This document shows, one piece after another, positions 29,661-38,041 of a stretch of 54,384 nt of DNA. This stretch comes from Marinomonas rhizomae. Lineage in GTDB: Bacteria; Pseudomonadota; Gammaproteobacteria; Pseudomonadales; Marinomonadaceae. The stretch's first letter is position 1; each line of letters begins with the position of its first letter. A model generated the notes under the pieces. That model had not been told where the DNA came from. It did no database searches and worked only from the letters and a program-made list of their open reading frames with translations. Location: the NCBI RefSeq assembly GCF_003315485.1, contig NZ_QNSE01000019.1:1-54384 (forward strand). Reading direction: 5' to 3'. The translations under genes were made by a program, and so were the position numbers.

Positions 29661-30051
29661 TGCGTATCAAAAACAATTATCCAACAAGCATAAAAACACA
29701 GATAGCGAACAAAGCCGAGATTTGCTCTCTATTTTCCACGTGTTTTTCAAAAACCTTACTTTAAAGTGGGAGTTAAGTGATGGCATTGAGGGAGGTTTTG
29801 GATATTCTATTTTAGTGCTCACTAAGCATCTCATAGTGTCTTAGAATGTCTTTAAGGTCTTTAGTAGGAAGAATCTATTTCAATGTTGACGGGCCAGTCA
29901 GTAGTATAAGTGTTGGAAGCGAGAAGCAAGTTGGCCTTACTGCCTATAACTTGTGGAAGAACCCCATAGATAAGTAAGTGTCTGTGTCAGGGTGCGACCT
30001 TTCTCCATTGCCCATGGATAATTAGGGCTTAAATTTTGAAAGGGTAATAGT
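29661..30051. other. Non-coding interval, no signal seen
   Basis: About 390 bases between the lipoprotein gene and the prophage remnant hold only short frames with no ribosome binding site or recognisable product. No clear repeat or terminator is visible. The right boundary is one edge of the region with phage-like content. Confidence 0.5.
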
Positions 30052-30561
30052 TTATGCTATTACCCTTTTTCTTTGGAAAATCAGTTTGCCACATCGGTGT
30101 TTGTTTAGTTTTTTAGCTTCGGTGTGCATAAAGTTCCACAGAGTCTGATTTTCATACTTAGCAATTACCACAAGCATTTGAGCTCTAGATTCAAAAGTGC
30201 CGATAAGTTGAAACCTTTGCGTTCTATCTTCATAATCTGACAACCAGATCTCGAAGGGATCTTGTATTGTTGTTAGGGCGTAGTAAACGAAGCGCTCTCT
30301 TGCATCACTTCTTTTTTCGACTATGTGCTTTAGATCATTTCCTTTTATATCAATTAAGCCAATATGTTGTGCTTCTAACTTAATTGAGTCTAAGTCGCTT
30401 TCTAGGCTGAATGCTTCCAGTAAAATTTGGAATGCGGAATCAAAATCATGAGCGGCATTTACCAGCCCTGGGCAAGGAAGGCGTTGCTCGGGTTCTAATG
30501 ATCTAAGGTCATCTAGCCCTAATTCATTCCATTGAGATTGTGATTTGTCACGCTTGGACAT
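30052..30561 (-). CDS. Phage-type PBECR nuclease-like protein
   Basis: This 169-residue soluble protein has a C-terminal half resembling the PBECR domains (phage Barnase-EndoU-ColicinE5/D-RelE-like nucleases) often found at the end of Mu-like head morphogenesis proteins. The pattern is TIQDPFEIWLSDYED, a beta-strand stretch RFQLIGTF...MLVVIAKY, then LWNFMHTEAKKLNKHRCGKL. The N-terminal 60 residues are acidic and unrecognised. This assignment comes from recalled motif shape and is not verified. It lies beside integrase and repressor remnants, fitting phage origin. It appears intact. Confidence 0.5.
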   Translation of the reverse strand: MSKRDKSQSQWNELGLDDLRSLEPEQRLPCPGLVNAAHDFDSAFQILLEAFSLESDLDSIKLEAQHIGLIDIKGNDLKHIVEKRSDARERFVYYALTTIQDPFEIWLSDYEDRTQRFQLIGTFESRAQMLVVIAKYENQTLWNFMHTEAKKLNKHRCGKLIFQRKRVIA

Positions 30562-30678
30562 TAAAAACCATTTTCCTTAGTAGGCTGATGAAGGATTTGA
30601 ATCTACTTTTTCCTTAAAATAGATTTAAGCGAAAAAAACTAGTATCTCATGGTCATTTTTATATGGCTACAATGGTGT

Positions 30679-30933
30679 TTAGGCCACAAGAAGTGACGTT
30701 CTAAAAATCGGTAGTATCATTTTATAAACCCACTCGTTCAGATAGGTGGTGCATGTATTAGACTTTTCTAACAATAGTTTTGCATCGGCTTGGGTTTCAA
30801 ACTGAGCAATGATATAGCGCTGGAATCGCTCACATTCGGCTTTAGTGGGAAACACCTTTTTGTGTGCACGACTACCGCGACCATTGACGCGAAAGCGGAC
30901 TTCGTAGCCAGAGTTTATTTTCTTGATTGACAT
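30679..30933 (-). pseudogene. Truncated phage integrase, N-terminal fragment
   Basis: The first 60 residues match the arm-binding start of tyrosine integrases of the P2 type: MSIKKINSGYEVRFRVNGRG, then KVFPTKAECERFQRYI. The frame then loses similarity and stops at 84 residues. The core-binding and catalytic domains (R..HxxR..Y) are absent, so it cannot recombine. Part of a decayed prophage next to ssrA. Confidence 0.72.
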
Positions 30934-30957
30934 AGAAATAACTCCTTCAGAGTGATT

Positions 30958-31638
30958 TTATTTTTCGAAAGAATTTGATGTTGTGATGACCTTGCTATCA
31001 AGTGTTTTTGTTGACGTGTTTATACAAAGGCTTGCCGAAAAAGCTTGAAAATTAATTTCATTATTGATATCTAAATAATGTATTTTTACTTCAATGTATT
31101 GTGTGTTTATTAATATTTCAGGAATTTCTTTTATTATTTCTTTCTTTTCTGAATAATCTAATGTTTCTTCGAGTTCAATTAAGTAATTTAAATCAGGTTT
31201 AGATATTAATTCAATATTTATGTTTCTTGCATTTTTTCCTATGTTTTTAAATTCGAATTCGATTTTATTTGATTTTTTCCATTTAAGTTCTTCACTTCTA
31301 GGTATAAAGGAATCAGATGGTATTTCTTTATATCGGTATTTTATTTTATTAATTTTGAAAATTGGCTGCGCTATGCGTTTTTTTTCGTCTTCCCTTTCCC
31401 TGTCTTTTTTTATGTCATTTCTTGTGTTTGCTTGAGAAGTGGCGAACTGAGCAAGAAGAATAAAGAATGCTAAAGGTGCAAAGATCCCGCCTAAAAAGCT
31501 TCCTATTGCAGCCGCATTCTCTTCGGATAAACTTCTAATCTGTTTATCGAATGTTAAGCATATTACGGCAAGGTAAGCCCCTGTTGCCAAGGCGACGGTA
31601 TATGTATCTCTATAGTTTTCTTTAATTTTTGATTTCAT
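30958..31638 (-). CDS. Two-helix membrane protein between integrase and repressor remnants
   Basis: The function is not recognised. The 226-residue protein has two predicted membrane helices near its N terminus (VALATGAYLAVICLTF and AAIGSFLGGIFAPLAFFILL). They are followed by a charged helix (NDIKKDREREDEKKRIAQ) and a cytoplasmic, probably beta-rich domain of about 130 residues rich in Lys, Ile and Asn. Base composition is clearly more AT-rich than neighbouring core genes, a sign of transfer. It is the one intact gene between the phage integrase and repressor remnants. That position in temperate phages often carries an accessory gene such as a superinfection-exclusion or defence protein; this is inference from context. 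Confidence 0.65.
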   Translation of the reverse strand: MKSKIKENYRDTYTVALATGAYLAVICLTFDKQIRSLSEENAAAIGSFLGGIFAPLAFFILLAQFATSQANTRNDIKKDREREDEKKRIAQPIFKINKIKYRYKEIPSDSFIPRSEELKWKKSNKIEFEFKNIGKNARNINIELISKPDLNYLIELEETLDYSEKKEIIKEIPEILINTQYIEVKIHYLDINNEINFQAFSASLCINTSTKTLDSKVITTSNSFEK

Positions 31639-31656
31639 TATTTTTCTCTCTTCCGG

Positions 31657-31815
31657 TTAAATCATCGGATGGCCTGATCACACAACGCGGCCAATTATTT
31701 TAATTTTGCTCAAGTCTTGAGCGGGGATTGTCATGTCTCGGTAGTTCTTGTTGTCGGACGTGATAGCAACCAAGCCGTCTAACTGTTTTTGCAGTCGCTG
31801 ATGAGCAATTTTGAA
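31657..31815 (-). pseudogene. Phage repressor remnant, S24 peptidase C-terminus
   Basis: The translated stretch KQLDGLVAITSDNKNY, MTIPAQDLSKIKIIGRVV is the typical C-terminal end of CI/LexA-type repressors with an S24 peptidase domain. A stop (TGA, 31678-31680) falls where family members carry tryptophan, and an in-frame tail SGHPMI followed by TAA (31657) continues past it. This suggests a TGG-to-TGA nonsense change. The DNA-binding N terminus is missing, and an open frame reaching 31956 runs through the ssrA terminator, so it is not functional. Confidence 0.65.
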
Positions 31816-31918
31816 AAGTGTAAAGGTTTTCTCTGTAGGAGTCGCTGTTTTCAGTGCGTGGCTAGAGATAGTTGGGTGGTTTTTATGAGGAGGATCAGCG
31901 CAGGTGAATTTTAGGCAA

Positions 31919-31946
31919 TAAAAAACCACCCGAAGGTGGTTTTTTA
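31919..31946. terminator. ssrA terminator
   Basis: The stem AAAACCACC / GGTGGTTTT with a CGAA loop on plus (TTCG on minus) has A/T runs on both sides. It lies about 80 bases past the 3' end of tmRNA on the minus strand. Confidence 0.82.
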
Positions 31947-31949
31947 TAT

Positions 31950-31979
31950 GACTCACAAACAGTGTGTCGTTTGTGGGTC
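31950..31979. repeat. Hairpin between ssrA and its terminator
   Basis: GACTCACAAAC (31950-31960) pairs with GTTTGTGGGTC (31969-31979) around an eight-base loop, with one G-T pair on one strand. It directly precedes the ssrA terminator and may help define the tmRNA 3' trailer. Confidence 0.6.
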
Positions 31980-32026
31980 GACTTCATTTTAAAAAGTGCA
32001 AACCCTTTTAAAATCAAGCCTTTAAT

Positions 32027-32388
32027 TGGTGGAGGCGGGGGGGGTCGAACCCCCGTCCGTCAGTCCTCTGCCATCGGCTCTACATGCATAGTCACTTCTA
32101 TTATTTGACCACGAACCGCCCGAAGGACAGGGTGTTAATGGCGAGCCTACTTAATCTTAGAACCTTATCCCTAGGCAGGGCATCAGTTAGCATCTTGTAA
32201 TTTATGATACTGCAGAATCTCTGGCTACAAGCAACCTGAGGGCAGCACACTAGCAGCGGTTTAGGCTGCTAAAGCGTAGTTTTCGTCGTTTGCGACTATA
32301 AAATTGATGCGGGGGATTTACGAGATCACGCATCACTCTCGACATGCACCTTTGGGTTTGTAACCGACGTCGAAACCATGTCGCCCCC
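32027..32388 (-). ncRNA. ssrA: tmRNA (ssrA)
   Basis: tmRNA rescues stalled ribosomes together with SmpB. On the minus strand the RNA begins GGGGGCGACATGG and ends with the tRNA-like GGTTCGA arm and encoded CCA, for 362 bases. The tag reading frame encodes ANDENYALAA followed by TAA (around 32257-32290), identical to the E. coli tag after its resume alanine. smpB lies just upstream on the same strand. Phages often integrate at the 3' end of ssrA, and the prophage remnant lies exactly on that side. Confidence 0.96.
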
Positions 32389-32501
32389 AAAAAGGTAACG
32401 CTAGTCTATCGCAAACAATGTGCTTACGCTAGAGATAACGCTGAAATGCTTAGTGTGTTCATATTCATACGCTATTAAGTATAGCCTATGAATATTAAAG
32501 A

Positions 32502-32981
32502 CTAAGCACTGTGTTTCATTAGTCGTTCTTTGTCTCTTGACCAGTCACGATCACGTTCGGTATCACGTTTATCGTGTTCTTTTTTACCGGTTACCAAGGC
32601 GACTTCGCATTTTATCTTGTTGCCTTTCCAGTACAGCGCCATGGCCGCACAGGTTTTGCCTTTTTGCTCGGTGACTTGGATGATCCGGTCAAGCTCTTTG
32701 CGGTTTAATAGCAATTTGCGTTGTCGCATCGGTTCACAAACGACATGCGTTGAGGCGCTAAGCAGTGGCGTAATACGCGCACCGACGAGCCACGCTTCGT
32801 TTTGGTGAATGATGACGAAGGAGTCTACTAATTGGGCTTTGCCTTCGCGCAGGCTTTTTACTTCCCAACCAGATAAAACCAAACCGGCTTCGAACTTCTG
32901 GTCGACAAAGTAGTCGTATTTGGCACGTTTATTAAGCGCGATGGTGCCCGTGCTGGTGGATTTTTTCTTTACTTTACTCAT
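32502..32981 (-). CDS. smpB: SsrA-binding protein SmpB
   Basis: SmpB binds the tRNA-like domain of tmRNA and takes it to stalled ribosomes. The 159-residue protein shows [13 protein letters not shown], the core [19 protein letters not shown] and the C-terminal basic tail beginning [16 protein letters not shown], which occupies the mRNA channel. Length and motifs are typical. It precedes ssrA on the same strand with about 110 bases between, which must hold the ssrA promoter. It is divergent from the NSS transporter gene. Confidence 0.97.
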   Translation of the reverse strand: MSKVKKKSTSTGTIALNKRAKYDYFVDQKFEAGLVLSGWEVKSLREGKAQLVDSFVIIHQNEAWLVGARITPLLSASTHVVCEPMRQRKLLLNRKELDRIIQVTEQKGKTCAAMALYWKGNKIKCEVALVTGKKEHDKRDTERDRDWSRDKERLMKHSA

Positions 32982-33162
32982 AGTTGGAAATTATACGGTC
33001 GATAGTGGCAAAAACCTATGCTTTTCTTGAGGTATGCGCCTGAATGTTAGAAAATTCGCACTTGTTAATTAATTTGTCAGGTTAGGTTACGCGGATGTGT
33101 TGGCCACGTTTGCGTTTTATTCCTATCCTTAAACACATCTTGTGTATTTAGAGCCTAAATTT

Positions 33163-34521
33163 ATGCCTGAAAGTCGATGTTTACAAGGTATCTGGTCAAG
33201 TCCGTGGATATTTATTTTTGCGGCCAGTGGATCGGCGGTGGGATTGGGGAATATTTGGAAGTTTCCTTATATGCTCGGGCAAAATGGTGGCGGTGCATTT
33301 TTGTTTGTGTATTGTTTGTGTTTGTTGCTCGTTGGTTTGCCTGTCTTAATGGCGGAAGTAGCTTTGGGGCGTACGGTTCGTTCTAACCCAATCGATACGG
33401 TAAATGATTTAAGTGAACGTCGTATTGTTCATTCTGCTTGGGTATTTGTGCCTTGGTTGGCGGGTGTGACAGGTTTTTTGATTCTGACCTTTTACAGTGT
33501 GATTGCTGGTTGGTCTCTTGCTTATTTAGATCGTGCCGTGTCTGGCGATTTTAAAGGTATTACGCAAGTTGGCGCGACCAATATGTTTGATACTTTGTTA
33601 GCCACGCCAACAGAAATGCTTTTATGGCATTCTGTTTTTATGGCATTAGTAGTGTTAACGGTTGGGCAGTCGGTTACTCGTGGTTTGTCTGCCGTGGTGC
33701 GGGTTTTGTTGCCTGTTTTGGTGGTGACCTTGCTGTTGTTGGCGTTTTATTCAATGACCATCGGAAATATGAAGGAAGCACTGAGCTTTATGTTTCGCTG
33801 GTCTTGGCAGGATATAACCTTTGAGGTTGTTTTGTCCGCGGTTGGGCTGGCTTTGTTTAGTTTGAGTGTCGGGATGGGCGCTATGTTCGCCTATGGCGCT
33901 TATATGAGTAAGCGAATGTCGATTGCCCGAGCTTGTAGTATTGTTGTTGGTGTGGATTTGCTGGTGGCTATTTTGGCCGGTTTGGTCATTTTCCCATTGG
34001 TGTTCTCGTTTAATATTGATGTTGAAGCTGGACCGAGTTTGACCTTTGTTTCCTTGCCTATCATTTTTGGTGGTTTGCTTGGTGGTCAATTTTTTGCGGG
34101 TGTGTTCTTTTTATTGTTGGTGGTAGCGGCTCTGACATCGGCGATATCCATGTTAGAATTGTTTGTTGCTTGGTTGCATGAAAAATTTTATATCGCACGA
34201 TTAAAAGCGGCGTTATTTATGGGGATTGCTGTTTGGTTTGTGGGTATTGCAGTGTTGTTGTCTTTTAATCATTGGGACAGCAAAATTGTATTCGGGCTGA
34301 ATTTCTTTGAATTGCTAGATGAAGTTACGTCTTTGATTCTTTTGCCGGTGGGGGCAATTTTGCTGTCAGTGTTGGTGGCTTGGTTTATCCCACACTCTAT
34401 GTTGCAAAATGAGATGATAACAAAGCAGGCAAATCATTTTCAATGGTGGTACAAGGCATTGAAATACATAAGTATTCCAGCAATGATTGTGATTACTCTT
34501 GCTGGCTGGATAGGGGTGTAG
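33163..34521 (+). CDS. Sodium-dependent transporter, NSS family
   Basis: A neurotransmitter:sodium symporter homologue of about 452 residues with 11 to 12 membrane helices. The diagnostic N-terminal block is present: ASGSAVGLGNIWKFPYMLGQNGGGAF, whose unwound helix-1 residues bind Na+ and substrate. Bacterial members mostly carry amino acids; the substrate cannot be read from sequence. The ATG at 33163 (MPESRCLQ) is preferred over a GTG at 33142. It directly precedes ratA with one base between, so the genes may be co-transcribed. Confidence 0.92.
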   Translation: MPESRCLQGIWSSPWIFIFAASGSAVGLGNIWKFPYMLGQNGGGAFLFVYCLCLLLVGLPVLMAEVALGRTVRSNPIDTVNDLSERRIVHSAWVFVPWLAGVTGFLILTFYSVIAGWSLAYLDRAVSGDFKGITQVGATNMFDTLLATPTEMLLWHSVFMALVVLTVGQSVTRGLSAVVRVLLPVLVVTLLLLAFYSMTIGNMKEALSFMFRWSWQDITFEVVLSAVGLALFSLSVGMGAMFAYGAYMSKRMSIARACSIVVGVDLLVAILAGLVIFPLVFSFNIDVEAGPSLTFVSLPIIFGGLLGGQFFAGVFFLLLVVAALTSAISMLELFVAWLHEKFYIARLKAALFMGIAVWFVGIAVLLSFNHWDSKIVFGLNFFELLDEVTSLILLPVGAILLSVLVAWFIPHSMLQNEMITKQANHFQWWYKALKYISIPAMIVITLAGWIGV

Positions 34522-34522
34522 T

Positions 34523-34954
34523 TTGAGTCATATAGAACGCTTTGCACACGTTAATTACAGTTGCGAGCAAATGTTTGCCTTGGTTAATGATATCGACGGT
34601 TATCCTGAATTTTTACCTGGCTGTTTGAATTCAACATTAATTTCGAAAACGCCAACGGAGATTGTGGCGTCTTTGGAGGTCGGCAAAGGACCAGTACGAC
34701 AATCTTTTACGACAAAAAATTTTTTGGAAGAGTTTAGTCGTATAGAAATGACCTTGGTTAAAGGGCCTTTTAAGAGTTTGCATGGCGTTTGGACTTTTGT
34801 TGAACTGTCTCCAACAAGTTGTAAGATCATGCTGAGTATTGAATTTGAACTAAGCGGGATGCTGAAGTTTGCCTTTGGTGGTGTTTTTAGCCAGATAGCT
34901 AATACAATGGTGGATTCTTTTAGCAAGCGTGCAAAAGTGGTATACGGTGAATAG
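34523..34954 (+). CDS. ratA: RatA/START-like polyketide cyclase family protein
   Basis: A 143-residue single-domain START/SRPBCC protein. Family landmarks are VNYSCEQMFALVNDIDGYPEFLPGC and the C-terminal AFGGVFSQIANTMVDSFSKRA. Homologues are called RatA (reported to block ribosome subunit joining) and relate to the ubiquinone-binding Coq10 family, so either role is possible. It begins with TTG, supported by AGGGG just upstream and inside the end of the previous gene. It is followed closely by rnfH, the usual ratA-ratB pair. Confidence 0.9.
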   Translation: MSHIERFAHVNYSCEQMFALVNDIDGYPEFLPGCLNSTLISKTPTEIVASLEVGKGPVRQSFTTKNFLEEFSRIEMTLVKGPFKSLHGVWTFVELSPTSCKIMLSIEFELSGMLKFAFGGVFSQIANTMVDSFSKRAKVVYGE

Positions 34955-34955
34955 T

Positions 34956-35240
34956 ATGAGAGTTGAAGTAGCTTATGCCTTGCCTGAGAAGCAAAAAATT
35001 ATTGCTTTAGACGTTGAAGAAGGTTGTACCGTGCGAGATGCTGTGCGTCGTTCTAATATTCATGTTTTTTTTCCTGACGTGGATGTAGAAACAGTTAAAG
35101 TAGGCATTTTTGGTAAGGCAGTACGAAATGCAGACGAGCAAGCGTTAAAAGAAGGTGAACGAGTTGAGTTGTATCGTGAGCTGAAGGTTGACCCTAAGCA
35201 AGCTAGAGCCAACCGTGCAGCAAAAACAACCAAAGATTAG
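34956..35240 (+). CDS. rnfH: RnfH/RatB family protein
   Basis: A 94-residue ubiquitin-fold protein (UPF0125) with MRVEVAYALPEKQKII, GCTVRDAVRRSNI and VGIFGKAVRNADEQALKEGERVE (as consecutive blocks), then a basic tail. The function is not settled. The ATG at 34956 overlaps no earlier gene; an upstream GTG at 34929 would read into ratA and is rejected. Its stop overlaps the convergent bamE stop by four bases. Confidence 0.9.
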   Translation: MRVEVAYALPEKQKIIALDVEEGCTVRDAVRRSNIHVFFPDVDVETVKVGIFGKAVRNADEQALKEGERVELYRELKVDPKQARANRAAKTTKD

Positions 35241-35554
35241 TTGTTTTTGATTTGTGTTAACACACCGTCATTAAAAATTAGCACTAGGTCGTTTGCATCG
35301 CTTTTTTGAGTTTCTGGTGTTGCGTACAAAGTGGTATATAGGTAATGCCATTCGTTTGGCTTGAAGGTATCTCTTAGCATTGGGTTACCCAGTAGGTAAG
35401 TTACCTGAGATTCAGACATACCGATTTGTAACTGAGATAGTTGTTCCTGCGTTACAAGGTTTCCTTGTGTTACTGGAACCTTGTATGGTGGTGGAAATAA
35501 ACTGCATGCGCTGAGTGAAAGCGCTGCGCATAAAATTAAAACTGATTTTTTCAT
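35237..35554 (-). CDS. bamE: Outer membrane assembly lipoprotein BamE
   Basis: BamE is a small lipoprotein of the BAM complex that inserts beta-barrel proteins into the outer membrane. The signal peptide and lipobox MKKSVLILCAALSLSAC are followed by VPVTQGNLVTQEQLSQLQIG, MSESQVTYLLGNPML and the WHYLYT block characteristic of SmpA/OmlA. It is 105 residues long. The gene is divergent from fur, sharing a short promoter region with it, the usual arrangement in many gammaproteobacteria. Confidence 0.95.
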   Translation of the reverse strand: MKKSVLILCAALSLSACSLFPPPYKVPVTQGNLVTQEQLSQLQIGMSESQVTYLLGNPMLRDTFKPNEWHYLYTTLYATPETQKSDANDLVLIFNDGVLTQIKNN

Positions 35555-35582
35555 TTGTATTATCCTTACTCTGGTGTGCTAA

Positions 35583-35599
35583 TGATAAAGTAATTATCA
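35583..35599. promoter_or_regulatory. Candidate Fur box in the bamE-fur promoter
   Basis: TGATAA and TTATCA form an inverted repeat with a five-base centre, close to the Fur consensus TGATAATnATTATCA but two bases wider. It lies about 25 bases before fur and could support autoregulation. Confidence 0.4.
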
Positions 35600-35623
35600 A
35601 CAAGATCGAATAGAGAATGACTC

Positions 35624-36034
35624 ATGACTAGCGAAAATCAAGAGCTAAAAAAAGCGGGACTCAAGGTAACCCTACCTCGAGTGAAAATTTTACAAATCCT
35701 TGAGAGTGCGGGCGACCGCCATATGAGTGCTGATGATGTTTATCGCACTCTGCTTGATCAAGGCGAAGATGTTGGTTTGGCGACAGTTTACCGTGTGCTA
35801 ACTCAGTTTGAAACTGCAGGTTTGGTGCAGCGTCACCATTTCGAAGCGGGAACGGCTGTTTTTGAGTTGGCGAAGGGTGATCATCACGATCATATGATTT
35901 GTCTAGAAACAGGCAAGGTTATTGAATTTGTTGATCCAATCATTGAAAAGCGCCAGCATGAAATCGCGGAAGAACATGGTTTTGATATTGAAGACCATAG
36001 CTTGATTATCTATGTGCGTCCAAAGAAGAAATAA
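35624..36034 (+). CDS. fur: Ferric uptake regulator Fur
   Basis: Fur is the Fe2+-dependent repressor of iron uptake genes. The 136-residue protein has the winged helix (LKVTLPRVKILQILE, MSADDVYRTLL, VGLATVYRVLTQFETAGLV) and the metal-binding HHDHMICLETGKVIEF (His87-His90 region). Only one cysteine is present (about Cys93), as in Pseudomonas Fur; the second cysteine of the E. coli zinc site is threonine here. It ends in a basic tail VRPKKK. An intrinsic terminator follows. Confidence 0.96.
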   Translation: MTSENQELKKAGLKVTLPRVKILQILESAGDRHMSADDVYRTLLDQGEDVGLATVYRVLTQFETAGLVQRHHFEAGTAVFELAKGDHHDHMICLETGKVIEFVDPIIEKRQHEIAEEHGFDIEDHSLIIYVRPKKK

Positions 36035-36062
36035 GCGTTCATCTATCTAGAGTGGATGAGTG

Positions 36063-36100
36063 AAAGGGCCTAAATGCAGAATGAGGGCCCTTTTTATTTT
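36063..36100 (+). terminator. fur terminator
   Basis: AAAGGGCC pairs with GGCCCTTT around a 15-base loop, followed by T-rich TTTTATTTTT. It lies about 30 bases after the fur stop. Confidence 0.72.
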
Positions 36101-36155
36101 TCTAATGACGATGCCTTTGCATCGCTATTCTTCCAATGACGTTAGTGCTGTGATG

Positions 36156-37826
36156 TTACTGTAATTGAACGTTGCCAAGCATTTCACGTGCGTGAGCCAG
36201 AGTTTGTTCAGTCAGTTCTAATCCCCCTAGTAGACGTGCGATTTCTTGTGTGCGGTTTTGATCCTTTAGCAGCTCGACTTGAGAAGATGTTGCTTCGTCT
36301 TCAACCAGTTTACTGACTCGAAGGTGCTGATTACCTTGAGCGGCTACTTGCGCTAAATGGGTAACGCAGAATACTTGCCCACGTTTGCCTACAGAGCGCA
36401 GCATGCGACCAACTACCTCTGCGATACCTCCACTTATACCAACGTCTACTTCGTCAAAGACTAAGGTTGGAATAATTGAGGTGTGGGCGGTTACTACCTG
36501 AATGCCTAAACTAATGCGTGACAGCTCACCGCCTGAGGCTACTTTACGTAATGGCTGAGCGGGCTGACCTGGGTTGGATGCGATCATGTATTCGATGTCT
36601 TCAAAACCGTTTGCCGAGACTTGATTGAGTGGCTGGCATTGAATAAAGAAACGCGCATGTGGCATGCCCAGTCCATGTATTTGTTCTTCGACTTTTTTTG
36701 CCAATTCGTCTTTGGCGATAATGCGTTTTTCCGTCAATGTCGTCGCAAGTGCGGTGAGCTTTTCATAGGCTTGCTCTTCTTTCTCTTTGAGAGACTCTAA
36801 GCTTTCTTCACTGCCTTGTAGACTATCCAGTTCTGCTTCGACACTTTCTCGCAACGCTAATAGCCCTTCCGGTAAGGTTCTATGTTTACGAGCTGTATCG
36901 TAGATATCAGATAGGCGCTGCTCAATATCCATAAGACGTTCTGGGTTTTGTTCTAGGGTGTCTTGATAATGATGCAAGCTGTCGGCTGCTTCTTGTGCCT
37001 GAATCAGAGCAACATTCATCATTTCTAGCGCGTTTTCTAGTTCCTTGGTAGACGGACGAATTTGGCTAGCGCTATTAATGGCTTGATGTAATAAAGAACA
37101 CACATTGCCTTCGTCGCTGTCGATCAAGATGCCGCTGGCTTGGTAGGCTTTGAATTGTGAATCGGCAATGTTCGATAAGAAGGCTTGCTCGTTTTCTAGT
37201 TCTTCGATTTCGCCTTCTTTTAGATCAAGCTGTTGTAGCTCTTGTGCTTGATAAGACAGCAGCTGAATTTTTGCATCTTGTTCTGATGAGCGGTTCTGTT
37301 GAGCAGATAATTCTTCTTTCAGTTGTCGCCATATTGCGTATTGCTGGCTGACTTTTTTACTCAAGTCTGTTAGTCGGCCATATTCATCGAGCTGTTGTCT
37401 TTGGGCGTTCTTTTTAAGTAGTGATTGATGTTCGTGTTGTCCATGTATATCAACCAGTTGGCTGCCGACTTCTTTGAGGTCACTTAGGGTGCAAGGGCGA
37501 CCATTGATGTAAGCCTTAGAACGACCTTCCTTACTTATTACACGGCGTAATATACAGTGTTGATCGTGTTCTAGATCTCTTTCTTCCAACCATTTATGGA
37601 CGTGTGGGTAGTGCTGAATATCAAAACTGGCGCTAATGTCTGCTCTTTTTTGCCCATGTCGTACGACGGCAGCATCAGTGCGATCTCCTAAGCAAAGTGA
37701 TAAGGCGTCCACCATGATGGATTTACCTGCTCCTGTTTCACCTGAGATCACGGTCATGCCTTTTTTGAATTCCAATTCTAGGGATTCAACAATGGCGAAG
37801 TTGGAAATAGCGATGCTGGTCAGCAT
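36156..37826 (-). CDS. recN: DNA repair protein RecN
   Basis: RecN is a SMC-like ATPase that holds broken ends together in double-strand-break repair. The protein of about 556 residues opens with MLTSIAISNFAIVESLELEF and the P-loop GETGAGKS (29-36). A central coiled coil with the QLVDIHGQHEHQSLL element follows, then the C-terminal ABC half with ASGGELSRISLGIQVV and LVFDEVDVGISG. The ATG at 37826 is chosen because TTTGGAG lies eight bases upstream; a TTG at 37838 is that ribosome binding site itself. Two LexA-like sites stand in its promoter. Confidence 0.96.
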   Translation of the reverse strand: MLTSIAISNFAIVESLELEFKKGMTVISGETGAGKSIMVDALSLCLGDRTDAAVVRHGQKRADISASFDIQHYPHVHKWLEERDLEHDQHCILRRVISKEGRSKAYINGRPCTLSDLKEVGSQLVDIHGQHEHQSLLKKNAQRQQLDEYGRLTDLSKKVSQQYAIWRQLKEELSAQQNRSSEQDAKIQLLSYQAQELQQLDLKEGEIEELENEQAFLSNIADSQFKAYQASGILIDSDEGNVCSLLHQAINSASQIRPSTKELENALEMMNVALIQAQEAADSLHHYQDTLEQNPERLMDIEQRLSDIYDTARKHRTLPEGLLALRESVEAELDSLQGSEESLESLKEKEEQAYEKLTALATTLTEKRIIAKDELAKKVEEQIHGLGMPHARFFIQCQPLNQVSANGFEDIEYMIASNPGQPAQPLRKVASGGELSRISLGIQVVTAHTSIIPTLVFDEVDVGISGGIAEVVGRMLRSVGKRGQVFCVTHLAQVAAQGNQHLRVSKLVEDEATSSQVELLKDQNRTQEIARLLGGLELTEQTLAHAREMLGNVQLQ

Positions 37827-37856
37827 AGAGTGCTCCAAAGAGAGAAAATATTTATA

Positions 37857-37892
37857 TGGTTATTTATACAGTACTTGGTTGTTTATACAGTA
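37857..37892 (-). promoter_or_regulatory. Tandem LexA-like boxes upstream of recN
   Basis: Read on the minus strand, TACTGTATAAACAACCA (37876-37892) and TACTGTATAAATAACCA (37857-37873) are 16/17 identical and 19 bases apart, start to start. Each carries a good left half CTGT of the LexA site CTGT-N8-ACAG with a weaker right half, much like E. coli recN boxes that also occur in tandem. They lie 31-66 bases before the start codon. Confidence 0.7.
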
Positions 37893-38041
37893 GTTGGTTG
37901 TTTTTTGACAAGTGCTGAAACAAATTATTTCTCTTCTTTTGTGCTTTTTAGAGAGCTTGATTGTAGTGGCTGGTGCCTAATAAAATGAGTGCCGAAGCAG
38001 ATAATGAGTTGTTATTAAGCTATGTGGTATTTGCTAAACGT

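Noticed and set aside
31678..31956. Open frame of 92 codons reading through the repressor remnant
   Set aside because: Its first part is the ssrA terminator, so the start cannot be real. Only the C-terminal stretch shows S24 repressor similarity.
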